NCBI GenBank assembly: GCA_965247375.1
Contig: CBDFHU010000043.1
Coordinates: forward strand, 7,951 to 71,950
Source: Arsenicibacter sp965247375
GTDB lineage: Bacteria > Bacteroidota > Bacteroidia > Cytophagales > Spirosomataceae
Length of the DNA stretch: 64,000 nucleotides
Direction: 5' to 3'
The notes under the pieces were generated by a model. The model searched no databases. It was not told where the DNA came from and saw only the letters and a list, made by a program, of their open reading frames with translations. The first letter of the stretch is position 1. Every line of letters begins with the position of its first letter. Position numbers and translations under genes: made by a program. Positions 8,443 through 17,532 of this stretch are shown one piece after another.

Positions 8443-8711
8443 GTCTGAGTAAAAGACGAGCAACGCAGACAAACATTACAGGGGAGACGAAAAAAAACAA
8501 AAAAAAATTACTGCGGCTGTTACAATACAGGAAGTAGCCGTATTCACGTTAAACGTAAATCTAAGAAGGGAGCTTCATACGTATGTATCCGGCATGAGTT
8601 ACACTATTTTAGCATGCCGCTACAACCAACAATTGTGATTCAGACTCTCTATAGTGAATAAACCCATATACTTTGAACACTTACATCCGGCTGCCGTACA
8701 ACCATACCCAT
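8443..8711. other. Intergenic region upstream of the ECF operon
   Basis: 269 bases, AT-rich, containing A tracts at 8491-8508. It separates the divergent sigma operon from the small gene at 8712 and should hold both promoters. TATACTTTG at about 8669 resembles a -7 element but has an extra spacer base. No gene or RNA was recognised. Confidence 0.4.
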
Positions 8712-8993
8712 ATGAAACTCAACTACCCCCAAAAACAATACTTTGCTGTTTACTTTCAGCAGGGACAGTATCAGTACTTCCCGTGTCAGACCGTTGACGA
8801 AGGCATGCGGTTACTGAACGAACAAACCCATCAGGCCGGTGAATTACCGATTGGGGTTTTTGATCCGGTCAATGATGCTTTTCAGTGGCATCCGGTTAAA
8901 CTGGTGCAGATTAATCAGTTTAGTCTGGAACATCATGACCGACTGATCGAGCATATTCTGATGCTCTGCAAACGTCTGACGGCCTCCGCCTGA
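8712..8993 (+). CDS. Hypothetical small protein
   Basis: A 93-residue protein starting MKLNYPQKQYFAVYFQQG. I do not recognise a family. It is soluble, rich in Gln and aromatic residues in its first 30 positions, and has a helical, His-rich C-terminal part (FSLEHHDRLIEHILMLCKRL). There is no signal peptide. An upstream in-frame Met at 8673 would add 13 residues. Codon use is like that of neighbouring genes, supporting a real gene. It stands alone between the ECF operon and another small gene. Confidence 0.5.
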   Translation: MKLNYPQKQYFAVYFQQGQYQYFPCQTVDEGMRLLNEQTHQAGELPIGVFDPVNDAFQWHPVKLVQINQFSLEHHDRLIEHILMLCKRLTASA

Positions 8994-9186
8994 AGTATCT
9001 GATGAAGTCGCTGCACCCTGAGAAGAATCTATTGTACATAAAGCCTATTCGCTGACTGATAAAAGGTAGTTTTTGTACTTTGCCAGTATCAGTGAATCAT
9101 TGTATGCTATAAATGAGTTATTTAGGTGAACGGCTTATTCGATTTTATATGGCGAATAGGTCAATGTTATACTAAATACTACCTAT
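8994..9186. other. Intergenic region before the small gene at 9187
   Basis: 193 bases, AT-rich, with no gene seen. CCTATTCG at 9045-9052 is matched by CGAATAGG at 9153-9160. TTTTTGTACTTTGCC near 9070 resembles a -7 element with one base missing in the spacer. Confidence 0.3.
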
Positions 9187-9351
9187 ATGCAGACAATTCG
9201 GATTAACTGGAAAGGCCATTTGCAGGCACTGCGGTCTAAGTCTAATTGGATGTTTTCGACGCAATCAGTACATGCGTTTGTAAACAAAAACGAACCGGCT
9301 TTTGAAGCCCTGACTCGTTTATCGGCGCCACATGGCGGAAGAATTTTTTAA
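9187..9351 (+). CDS. Hypothetical 54-residue protein
   Basis: An ATG at 9187 opens a 54-codon frame, MQTIRINWKGHLQALRSK onward, ending GGRIF. It is basic, with no signal peptide or membrane helix and no recognised family. A clear intrinsic terminator starts 24 bases after the stop, which supports a short transcribed unit. It could be a small regulatory protein, or the frame could be coincidental within an sRNA-like transcript. The assignment is weak. Confidence 0.4.
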   Translation: MQTIRINWKGHLQALRSKSNWMFSTQSVHAFVNKNEPAFEALTRLSAPHGGRIF

Positions 9352-9374
9352 ACTGAAACGATAGATTAATCATT

Positions 9375-9405
9375 GGAAAGAGCCTCAAACGGGGCTCTTT
9401 TTTTG
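9375..9405 (+). terminator. Intrinsic terminator
   Basis: AAAGAGCC, loop TCAAACG, then GGGCTCTTTTTTT: a short GC stem followed by seven T, placed just downstream of the 54-codon frame. Confidence 0.8.
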
Positions 9406-9523
9406 TATTTGCGTTAAATCGGGCCGCTCAGTCAAAAAAAATCAAACATTAAAATCCGGTTAAAGCTTATTCCCGTAAGAAGGGTTATTACCCAATTCAC
9501 AAATTCCTTTATAACTATTTCAG

Positions 9524-11069
9524 ATGATGTTTACAGCGAAAACAATTCAGCGCTTTGCCACACTCACCGTGTTGGCCGGTATGTTGCTGGGCGTAAACGC
9601 CTGCCGCGATGCCTCGTTCCAGCCTGATGGCCAGACAACCGGCGCCGCCAGAACACCGGGCAATACCGTTGCCTACGTGTTAACGGATGGCAATCAGCTT
9701 TTACAGGTCAGTACGGATAATCCGGGATCGCCGGCCGCTACCATCAGCGTAACGGGACTGATGATGGACGAACGCCTGACGGCAATTGACTTCCGGCCGG
9801 CCACCGGTCAGCTCTACGGGGTGACTAACCAAAAGCCGGATTTACATGATTAACCACATGAACGGTATGGCCCGCGCGCTGAATGCCTCGCCATTCACAC
9901 CGGCCATGACCGGCGACGTAACGGCGTTTGACTTTAATCCGACGGTTGACCGTATCCGTCTGGTGACCAATCAGGGTCAGGATCTGCGGCTGAATCCGGA
10001 AACCGGCCTGGTAGTTGCTGTCGATGGCAACATCAACGGCGTACCGGGCGCGGCGATTAATGGCGTAGCCTATACAAATAACTTCTCGGGAGCTACCACG
10101 ACAACCCTGTATGATATTGATCCGGTAACGGATAAACTTTACAAGCAGGATCCGCCGAACAACGGTACGCTGAGCGAAGTCGGCCCGCTGGGCGTCAACA
10201 TCATCGGGGCCGGTGGATTTGATATCTCGCCAAGTGGGGTAGCGCTGGCTGCTCTTGGTTCAACAGGTGGTAGTCCAATATTATACGAAATCAATCTGGC
10301 AACGGGGCAGGCAGAGGCCATCGGCAACCTGCCGAACAGGAGCATCATCGGTCTGGCCATTCCGACTGATCCGGTGGCTTACGCCGTTGATGGCTTCAAC
10401 CGGCTGATGATTTTCAATCCGCTCAATCCGGGCACCCCGATTGTGAAAGCACTGACAGGGCTCCAGACCGGCGAAATGATCGTTGGTATTGACTTCCGCC
10501 CGGCAAATTCACAGCTGTATGCGCTGAGCAGCGGTAGCCGGATTTATACCATCAACGTATCGAACGGAGCCGCAACGGCGGTTGGATCGCCGTTCTCACC
10601 GGCCTTGTCGGGCATTGACGTTGGGTTTGACTTTAACCCGACGGTTGACCGCATCCGTGTCGTAACGAGCACGGGTCAGAACCTGCGGATCAATCCGGAT
10701 AACGGAAGTGTAGCGGCTGTAGACGGTATGCTGAATCCGGGAATGCCGACGGTAACCGGCGCGGCCTATACCAACAACTTTGCGGGGGCAACCACGACTG
10801 TTTTATACGATATTGACGCGAATACCGACCGTCTGGTGCGTCAGGACCCGCCGAATGCCGGTGGTCTGGTCGACGTAGGAGCCTTAGGCTGGAATGTTGA
10901 AGGGGCGAACGGATTTGACATTACGGGAACAACAGGAACAGCCTATGCGCTGCTGCGTATGGGAACAGTGACAAAAGTGTGTCGGATTAATCTGGCAACA
11001 GGCGCGGCTACCCCAATCGCTGATTTCCCTGCGCCGGTTCAGGCCATGGCAGTCGGCTTAGGATTTTAA
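9524..11069 (+). CDS. DUF4394 lipoprotein, interrupted by a +1 frameshift
   Basis: About 514 residues once one A is removed from the A run at 9831-9834. Without correction the frame stops at 9853 and a second frame runs to 11069. The N-terminus has a lipoprotein signal (MLLGVNAC). Two DUF4394 domains follow, each with an IDFRPA...QLY strand, a FDFNPTVDRIR motif and GAAYTNNF. The first domain reads QLYGVTNQ then RIYMINHMNG across the frameshift and aligns without gaps to QLYALSSGSRIYTINVSNG in the second. The family forms a propeller-like extracellular domain of unknown function. It is either a sequencing error or a recent lesion. Confidence 0.8.
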
Positions 11070-11110
11070 AGTCGAGTTGGGTTTACGCGTGTTTAGATGC
11101 GTTAGAAAGC

Positions 11111-11146
11111 AAAACGGCCGCCGGAACTTCCAGCGGCCGTTTTTTA
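11111..11146. terminator. Bidirectional intrinsic terminator
   Basis: AAAACGGCCGC pairs with GCGGCCGTTTT around the loop CGGAACTTCCA, with A/T runs on both sides. It separates the convergent DUF4394 gene and carB. Confidence 0.85.
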
Positions 11147-11162
11147 TGGGTATGCCGTTTGG

Positions 11163-14039
11163 TTAGCGGCTCAGATACAGGTTGCGTTCGGCATATACTT
11201 TCTGGAAGAATTCATCCTCCAGATCGTCGATAAAGTAAATACCTTCACCGGTCGATTTCATTTCAGGGCCAAGCTCCTTGTTCACGTTCGGGAATTTGTT
11301 GAACGAGAATACCGGAATCTTGATAGCATAGCCTTGTTTAACCGGTTTAAAGTCGAAATCCTTCACCTTCTTATCACCCAGCATCACCTTCGTCGCATAG
11401 TTGACATACGGCTCCTGGTAGGCTTTACAGATGAACGGCACCGTCCGGCTGGCGCGTGGGTTGGCCTCGATTACGTACACCACTTCATCCTTGATGGCGA
11501 ACTGGATGTTGATCAGACCAACCGTTTTGAGCGCAATAGCGATTTTCTTCGTGTATTCCTCAATCTGGCGGATGACATTTTCGCTCAGGTCGAAGGTTGG
11601 CAGAACGGCATACGAATCGCCTGAGTGAATACCGGCCGGCTCAATGTGCTCCATGATACCGATGATGTACGCATCTTCGCCGTCGCAGATCGCGTCGGCT
11701 TCGGCTTCAATCGCGTTTTCGAGGAAGTGGTCAAGCAGGATGTTGTTATCCGGAATGTCGCTCAGGATTTTCATCACGTGCTGCTCCAGTTCCTGTTCGT
11801 TGATAACGATCTTCATGCTCTGGCCACCCAATACGTAGCTTGGACGAACCAGCAGCGGGAAGCCCAGCTCTTTCGCCAGTTCGATAGCGCCTTCTGACTC
11901 GCGGACTGTGCCGAACTTAGGATACGGAATTTCCAGCTTGCGGAGCATCTCCGAGAAATGGCCGCGATCTTCGGCCAGATCAAGCGCTTCCCAGCTGGTA
12001 CCGATGATTTTGATGCCGTAACGGGTCAGTTTTTCGGCCATTTTCAGCGCCGTCTGACCACCCAGCTGCACAATAACACCTTCCGGCTTCTCGTGCATGA
12101 TGATGGCGTGTACGTGCTCCCAGAAAACAGGCTCAAAGTACAGTTTATCGGCAATATCAGGGTCAGTCGAAACCGTTTCAGGGTTACAGTTGATCATGAT
12201 CGTTTCGTAGCCTGCCTCTTTGGCGGCCAGAACGCCGTGAACGCATGAGTAGTCAAACTCAATACCCTGACCGATCCGGTTCGGACCTGAACCCAGCACC
12301 ACCACTTTCTTGCGGTTGCTGGCTACCGATTCGTTACCCGGCAGTGACGAAACCGGTTCCGGCCGGTCGGTAGTGATCGGTACCTGGTTGTTGAATGTCG
12401 AGTAGTAATACGGTGTTTTAGCCTCAAATTCGGCCGCGCAGGTATCTACGCACTTGAACACGCGGCGGATATTATGCCGCTGGCGGTATTCGTAGATTTT
12501 GCTCTCACGTACCTGCAGCAGGTGCGCCAGCTGGCGGTCGGCATAACCTTTCTGCTTGGCGGTGCGGAGCAGCTCCGGCGGCAGATCGTCCAGATCGTAT
12601 TTTTCGATTTCGCGCTCCAGTTCAATCAGCTCTTCAATCTGACGCAGGAACCACTGGTCAATTTTCGTCAGCTTCTGGATGGTCCGGAACGACATACCGG
12701 CCTTAAAGGCGTCGTAGATATGGAACAGACGGTTCCAGCTCGGATTGGCCAGGCTCTTTTTCAGGGCTTCCTGATCTGTCAGTTCGCGGCCGTCAGCACC
12801 CAGACCGTTGCGGCGGATTTCGAGTGACTGACAGGCTTTCTGAAGCGCTTCCTGGAAGTTCCGGCCGATGCCCATGGCTTCACCTACCGATTTCATCTGC
12901 AGGCCCAGTGAGCGGTCGGCACCCGGGAATTTATCAAAGTTCCAGCGCGGAACCTTTACAATCACGTAGTCAATGGCTGGTTCGAAGAAGGCCGATGTGG
13001 TGCCCGTAATCGGGTTGATCAGCTCATCGAGGTTATAACCGATTGCCATTTTGGCGGCAATTTTCGCAATCGGATACCCGGTTGCTTTCGACGCCAGGGC
13101 CGAAGACCGGCTCACGCGCGGGTTGATTTCAATCGCGATGATGTCGTCGGTTTCCGGATTTACCGAGAACTGAACGTTACAGCCACCGGCAAATTTGCCG
13201 ATACCGTCCATCATCATGATTGCCAGGTCACGCATTTTCTGGTACAGCGTGTCCGGCAGGGTCATGGCAGGGGCTACGGTAATACTGTCGCCGGTATGAA
13301 TCCCCATCGGATCGAAGTTTTCGATCGAACAGATGATGATGAAGTTACCGTTACCGTCGCGCAGCAACTCAAGCTCATATTCTTTCCAGCCCATTACGCT
13401 TTGCTCAACGAGCACTTCGTGAACCGGCGAGGCATGCAGACCGGCGGTCAGGGCCTTGTCGAAATCTTCAGGATGTTGAACAAAGCCACCGCCGGTACCT
13501 CCCAGCGTAAATGACGGGCGGATGACAAGGGGGAAGCCGATTTCCTGGGCAATTTCCTTACCTTCGAGGAACGAGCGGGCTGTCCGGCCTTTACAAACGC
13601 CTACGCCCAGTTCGAGCATTTTCAACCGGAATTTTTCCCGGTCCTCGGTCGTTTCAATCGCTTTGATATCCACCCCGATGATCTGGACATTGTATTTCTG
13701 CCAGATACCGGCCTTGTCACAATCGATCGCCAGGTTCAACGCAGTCTGGCCGCCCATGGTAGGCAACACGGCATCGATGGGGCGACCCATTTCCTGATGT
13801 TTCTTCAGAATCTCAACAATGGACTTCTTTTCGAGCGGTTTGAGGTAGACATGATCCGCGTTAATCGGATCGGTCATGATCGTGGCCGGATTAGAGTTAA
13901 TCAGCGACACCTCGATACCCTCTTCACGTAGCGAACGGGCTGCCTGCGAACCGGAGTAGTCAAATTCACATGCCTGACCGATGATGATGGGACCAGAACC
14001 GATAATCAGGACCGAGCGGAGATTGGGATTTTTGGGCAT
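11163..14039 (-). CDS. carB: Carbamoyl-phosphate synthase large subunit, without C-terminal allosteric domain
   Basis: A 958-residue protein that makes carbamoyl phosphate from bicarbonate, glutamine-derived ammonia and two ATP, for pyrimidine and arginine synthesis. Two ATP-grasp halves are visible: the first opens with SVLIIGSGPIIIGQACEFDY, and the second at about residue 580 with VVLGSGPNRIGQGIEFDYSC. Metal/ATP motifs IEINPRVSRSSALASKATG and VIEANPRASRTVPF appear in turn. The protein ends about 30 residues after ELGPEMKSTGEG, so the methylglyoxal-synthase-like allosteric domain of the 1,073-residue E. coli enzyme is absent. A terminator follows at once, so no missing exon-like frame lies downstream. 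carA is not in the window. Confidence 0.96.
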   Translation of the reverse strand: MPKNPNLRSVLIIGSGPIIIGQACEFDYSGSQAARSLREEGIEVSLINSNPATIMTDPINADHVYLKPLEKKSIVEILKKHQEMGRPIDAVLPTMGGQTALNLAIDCDKAGIWQKYNVQIIGVDIKAIETTEDREKFRLKMLELGVGVCKGRTARSFLEGKEIAQEIGFPLVIRPSFTLGGTGGGFVQHPEDFDKALTAGLHASPVHEVLVEQSVMGWKEYELELLRDGNGNFIIICSIENFDPMGIHTGDSITVAPAMTLPDTLYQKMRDLAIMMMDGIGKFAGGCNVQFSVNPETDDIIAIEINPRVSRSSALASKATGYPIAKIAAKMAIGYNLDELINPITGTTSAFFEPAIDYVIVKVPRWNFDKFPGADRSLGLQMKSVGEAMGIGRNFQEALQKACQSLEIRRNGLGADGRELTDQEALKKSLANPSWNRLFHIYDAFKAGMSFRTIQKLTKIDQWFLRQIEELIELEREIEKYDLDDLPPELLRTAKQKGYADRQLAHLLQVRESKIYEYRQRHNIRRVFKCVDTCAAEFEAKTPYYYSTFNNQVPITTDRPEPVSSLPGNESVASNRKKVVVLGSGPNRIGQGIEFDYSCVHGVLAAKEAGYETIMINCNPETVSTDPDIADKLYFEPVFWEHVHAIIMHEKPEGVIVQLGGQTALKMAEKLTRYGIKIIGTSWEALDLAEDRGHFSEMLRKLEIPYPKFGTVRESEGAIELAKELGFPLLVRPSYVLGGQSMKIVINEQELEQHVMKILSDIPDNNILLDHFLENAIEAEADAICDGEDAYIIGIMEHIEPAGIHSGDSYAVLPTFDLSENVIRQIEEYTKKIAIALKTVGLINIQFAIKDEVVYVIEANPRASRTVPFICKAYQEPYVNYATKVMLGDKKVKDFDFKPVKQGYAIKIPVFSFNKFPNVNKELGPEMKSTGEGIYFIDDLEDEFFQKVYAERNLYLSR

Positions 14040-14277
14040 TTTTCAGCGAGACCTTGAAAAACGAATAATGAACGTTTGAAAAAAGTACAATAACGTACTT
14101 TGATTGTCAGCTACTTGGATCAAGTATGGCTAAAAATCCCGCAAAATTAGTGGATGCAGCCGGAAATAGGAAGCCGGAGCCGGTAAAAACTTACAAACTT
14201 GTTGCAGAATCGGATTTCAGACGGGGCTGGCAATAAAAAGTGCTATTTCTTATTTTTAATGTAGAAACCTGAACGAT
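14040..14277. other. Intergenic region between carB and the lipoprotein pair
   Basis: 238 bases between divergent genes. It should contain the carB promoter on the minus strand and that of the first lipoprotein on the plus strand. I could not identify a convincing pyrimidine-responsive leader, riboswitch or small gene. Confidence 0.3.
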
Positions 14278-15699
14278 ATGCAACAACGACTATCCACTCA
14301 ACTGGTTTTGCTGGCAGTCTTATGCTGGAGCTGCCTGGGCTGCGGCAGTGATGTACGCCCGAAGCTCCGGCGCTATGAAGAAAGTCCTGACAACATTCAG
14401 AAAAATCCGCTGCCTGAACCTAAGCGGCTCTTTCTGGATAATGGCAAGGTCCGGCTTGGGATCGACCTCAATGCGGGCGGGGCAATTACGTATTTGTCCG
14501 AGGGATCGACGGGAGTAAACATGGTAAACAATGCCGACCTTGGCCGGCAGTTGCAAACCAGCCTTTATTCGGGGCCGGTGCCATACAGCGTGAACGGCAA
14601 AGACCCCGTTACCAAATGGGTGGGCCTGGGCTGGAATCCCGTGCAGACCGGCGATGTCCACAATAACCCGGCGCAGGTGATCAGTCACCAGCAAACCGGC
14701 AATACACAACTCTACGTCAAAACGATTCCGAATATCTGGCCGCTGACAGCCCAACCGGCCGATTGTGTGATGGAGCACTGGATCGAACTCCGCGATAACA
14801 CCGTCCATGTCCGCAGTCGTACGACCATAAACCGCGCCGATACCACCCAATACGAAGCCCGGACGCAGGAAGCGCCCTGTGTGTACCTGAACGGCCCTTA
14901 CTCGCGCATTGTCACCTATACCGGTCTGAAACCGTTTACCGGCGATGCCCTGAATGAGTTTAAACCGGATCATGGGATCACCGACCGGTATGCCACCGAG
15001 AACTGGGCGGCCTTGCTCAACGCATCAGGGAGGGGCGTGGGCCTCTACCGGGCTAATGAGTTTCGCTTTATTTCCGCATTTTTCGGGGCGCCTGGTGTGG
15101 GAACAGAATACGATGAATCGAGCAGTTACATAGCGGCGGTTCCGTTTGAGGTGCTGGATCATAACCGTGTCTATGAGTTTGAGTACGATCTGGTGGTCGG
15201 CAGTCTGGATGATATCCGGCAGTTTGCTTACCGGCAGACGCGTCCGGCAACAGTACCTGACTTCCGTTTTGCCGGAACCCGCGCCCGCTGGTTTTACTAC
15301 AATACGCGTGACGCCGGCTGGCCAGTGAGAGATGAGCTGATGGTTCGGTGGACGCGTACGGATACCACCAAGGCAAGTTTTCAGATTAAAAGTCCAACCG
15401 TGTTCTGGAAAGCTGCGGATGTGCCGGTGCTGGAAATAGAAGCGGCTTTCTCGACATCGGCAACTGCTGCCCGGTTCATCTGGCGGCAACCCGGCGACAT
15501 TGATTTTCTGGCCCTGCCTGCCCGTACACTTGACTTCCCGATTATGGGCGATGGTGTTTACCGGACGTATCGGATCAACCTGGCTGGTAAAGCGGGCTGG
15601 CAGGATGTAATTAGCCAGATTGGGCTGGAACCAACGCCCGGTCAGCCGGCGCGCTCCAGCGCTACCGTAAAAATCAGGCGGATCGGATTAGGACGCTGA
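14278..15699 (+). CDS. Putative lipoprotein of unknown function (tandem paralogue 1)
   Basis: A 473-residue protein with a lipoprotein signal (AVLCWSCLGC). A conserved core runs from about residue 50: KVRLGIDLNAGGAITYLSEG, then GRQLQTSLYSGP, GLGWNPVQTGDV, and an MEHWIEL...VHVRSRTTINR...DTTQYEAR...CVYLNGPYSRIVTYTG block. The same blocks occur in the next gene. The mostly beta pattern with aromatic motifs looks like a sugar-binding or mutarotase-type sandwich, but no catalytic residues can be assigned. I do not recognise a named family. It is probably anchored to the outer membrane, facing either side. Confidence 0.65.
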   Translation: MQQRLSTQLVLLAVLCWSCLGCGSDVRPKLRRYEESPDNIQKNPLPEPKRLFLDNGKVRLGIDLNAGGAITYLSEGSTGVNMVNNADLGRQLQTSLYSGPVPYSVNGKDPVTKWVGLGWNPVQTGDVHNNPAQVISHQQTGNTQLYVKTIPNIWPLTAQPADCVMEHWIELRDNTVHVRSRTTINRADTTQYEARTQEAPCVYLNGPYSRIVTYTGLKPFTGDALNEFKPDHGITDRYATENWAALLNASGRGVGLYRANEFRFISAFFGAPGVGTEYDESSSYIAAVPFEVLDHNRVYEFEYDLVVGSLDDIRQFAYRQTRPATVPDFRFAGTRARWFYYNTRDAGWPVRDELMVRWTRTDTTKASFQIKSPTVFWKAADVPVLEIEAAFSTSATAARFIWRQPGDIDFLALPARTLDFPIMGDGVYRTYRINLAGKAGWQDVISQIGLEPTPGQPARSSATVKIRRIGLGR

Positions 15700-15788
15700 C
15701 CGGAAGGCCGCTCACAAAGGTCTGCGCTCCGGCGGTCGCTGAACCCGTTTTTCAGTGTATCTTTACCGGTACAATGGGTAGATGGTGT

Positions 15789-17318
15789 ATGAAACAATGG
15801 GTATCGCTGTCGGGTCTGGCAGTGTGTGTGATGATGATAGGGTATCTGACAGGGTGCAGTGATGAAGTCAGACCCACAAACCGTCCTAAACCGGTGACGC
15901 CGGTTTCCAGTACGACACAGGTCGCCAAGGGGGGAGATGGAACCGGTACGACCGACCCCACAACGCCGCCCGGGCAGACAACCACGACTACACCCGGTCA
16001 GCCGCCCGTACCCCCTCCGCCGCCCCCGCCGCCAACCCATATTTTTCTGTGGAACGGTAAAATCCGGCTTGGCATTAACCTGAATGCCGGAGGCGGCATC
16101 ACCTATCTGTCGGATGGCTGGAACGGGGAAAATATGGTGAATAATTTCGACCTCGGCCGGCAGCTGCAAACCAGTATTTACTCCGGACCGATTCCGTTTA
16201 CACCGAACGGTAAACAACCGGTTGCTAAATGGTGGGCCCTCGGCTGGAACCCCGTACAGACGGGCGATGTCTACAATAATCCGTCACTCGTTGTCTCCTC
16301 TCAGCAGATCGACAGTACCCGCCTCTATGTTAAAACCGTTCCCTACATATGGCCCTTGCTGAAGGAGCCCGCCGAATGTACTATGGAGCACTGGATTGAG
16401 CTGAAAGGCAATAGTGTGCATGTCCGCAGCCGCACAACCATTAACCGGCGGGACACGACGCAGTACGAAGCACGGGCGCAGGAATTGCCCTGTGTCTACC
16501 TGAACGGCCCCTATTACCGGATTGTCAGCTATACCGGCCTGCAGCCCTTTACCAACGACGCCGTTACTGAATTTACGAACGAAAGCGACCTGACGCCCCG
16601 GTATGCTACTGAAAACTGGACCGCTCTGCTTAATAAAGAAGGGAAAGGCGTTGGCCTGTACACACCGGAACAATTCCGGTTTGTGACCGGCATGTTCGGG
16701 CGGATGGGCACCGGTAACGAGTATGATGTACAAAGCAGCTATATGACGTCTGCCCCGCTCATTGTCATGGGGCACAACGAGGTTTTCGAGTATGCGTTTG
16801 ACCTCGTTGTCGGTACCTTACCCGATATCCGGCTGTTTGCCCAGATGCAGCCACGGTCTGCCCTGGCTCCCAACTACCGGTTTACGCGTAACCGGCTGGG
16901 CTGGCATTATTACAACACCTTTGATCAGGGACAGCAAGACGACGGGCTCGTGATCCAATGGGGGCGGCGCGACTCCACCAAGGTGAATTTTCAGGTAAAA
17001 AGCCCGATGGTGTTCTGGCGGGCCGGTAATGTGCCTAAAGTTTACGTGCAGGCTGCCTTTAAAACGTCAGCCAACACCGCCCGTTTCAGCTGGCGGAAAC
17101 CCGAAGACGGGGACTTCATGGTACAACCCGAACGGTACGTTGATTTTCCGATCACCGGCGACGGCGAGATGCGGGTCTATGAAATTGATCTGGGCAGCCG
17201 TGCCGGCTGGAACGGAGTCATTTCGCAGGTAGCCCTTGAAGCCTCGCCGCGTTCATTCAGCCCCACCGAGCGGAAAGACGTGCTGAAACTGCGCAGCGTT
17301 ACCACCGCGCGGCCTTAA
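15789..17318 (+). CDS. Putative lipoprotein of unknown function (tandem paralogue 2)
   Basis: A 509-residue protein with the start chosen at MKQWVSLSGLAVCVMMIG, whose lipobox is LTGC. A linker rich in Thr, Gly and Pro, including a run of eight prolines near residue 80, separates the lipid anchor from a globular domain. That domain repeats the blocks of the previous gene: KIRLGINLNAGGGITYLSDG, GRQLQTSIYSGP, ALGWNPVQTGDV, MEHWIELKGNSVHVRSRTTI and CVYLNGPYYRIVSYTG. The two genes are 89 bases apart and same-stranded, a clear tandem duplication. The linker suggests surface exposure. Function is unknown. Confidence 0.65.
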   Translation: MKQWVSLSGLAVCVMMIGYLTGCSDEVRPTNRPKPVTPVSSTTQVAKGGDGTGTTDPTTPPGQTTTTTPGQPPVPPPPPPPPTHIFLWNGKIRLGINLNAGGGITYLSDGWNGENMVNNFDLGRQLQTSIYSGPIPFTPNGKQPVAKWWALGWNPVQTGDVYNNPSLVVSSQQIDSTRLYVKTVPYIWPLLKEPAECTMEHWIELKGNSVHVRSRTTINRRDTTQYEARAQELPCVYLNGPYYRIVSYTGLQPFTNDAVTEFTNESDLTPRYATENWTALLNKEGKGVGLYTPEQFRFVTGMFGRMGTGNEYDVQSSYMTSAPLIVMGHNEVFEYAFDLVVGTLPDIRLFAQMQPRSALAPNYRFTRNRLGWHYYNTFDQGQQDDGLVIQWGRRDSTKVNFQVKSPMVFWRAGNVPKVYVQAAFKTSANTARFSWRKPEDGDFMVQPERYVDFPITGDGEMRVYEIDLGSRAGWNGVISQVALEASPRSFSPTERKDVLKLRSVTTARP

Positions 17319-17343
17319 AACGTGACGCTGTCGTAAATGTCGG

Positions 17344-17478
17344 TTACTGATAAGGTAATGTACTAATAGCCATGGCCATTACCTGACCATCAAAATACAT
17401 ATACCGGATGCCTTCGGCTGCTTCGAGGGCGATGTATTCGGCGTACGTATAGTAAGATTGTCGTTCAGTTGACTCCAT
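17344..17478 (-). pseudogene. Remnant of a Uma2/DUF820-family endonuclease gene
   Basis: A 44-codon frame, MESTERQSYYTYAEYIALEA then EGIRYMYFDGQVMAMA, matches the N-terminus of Uma2-family (PD-(D/E)XK nuclease-like) proteins, whose full length is about 190 residues. The frame ends where the family normally continues with GGTPxHxxI. Downstream on this strand is the end of the lipoprotein gene, so the rest is deleted. It is a truncated, almost certainly inactive relic. Confidence 0.6.
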
Positions 17479-17532
17479 AGCCGTTACTGGTTTGTCATAA
17501 ACAAAAATACAGATTCTTCCGGATCAATACCG

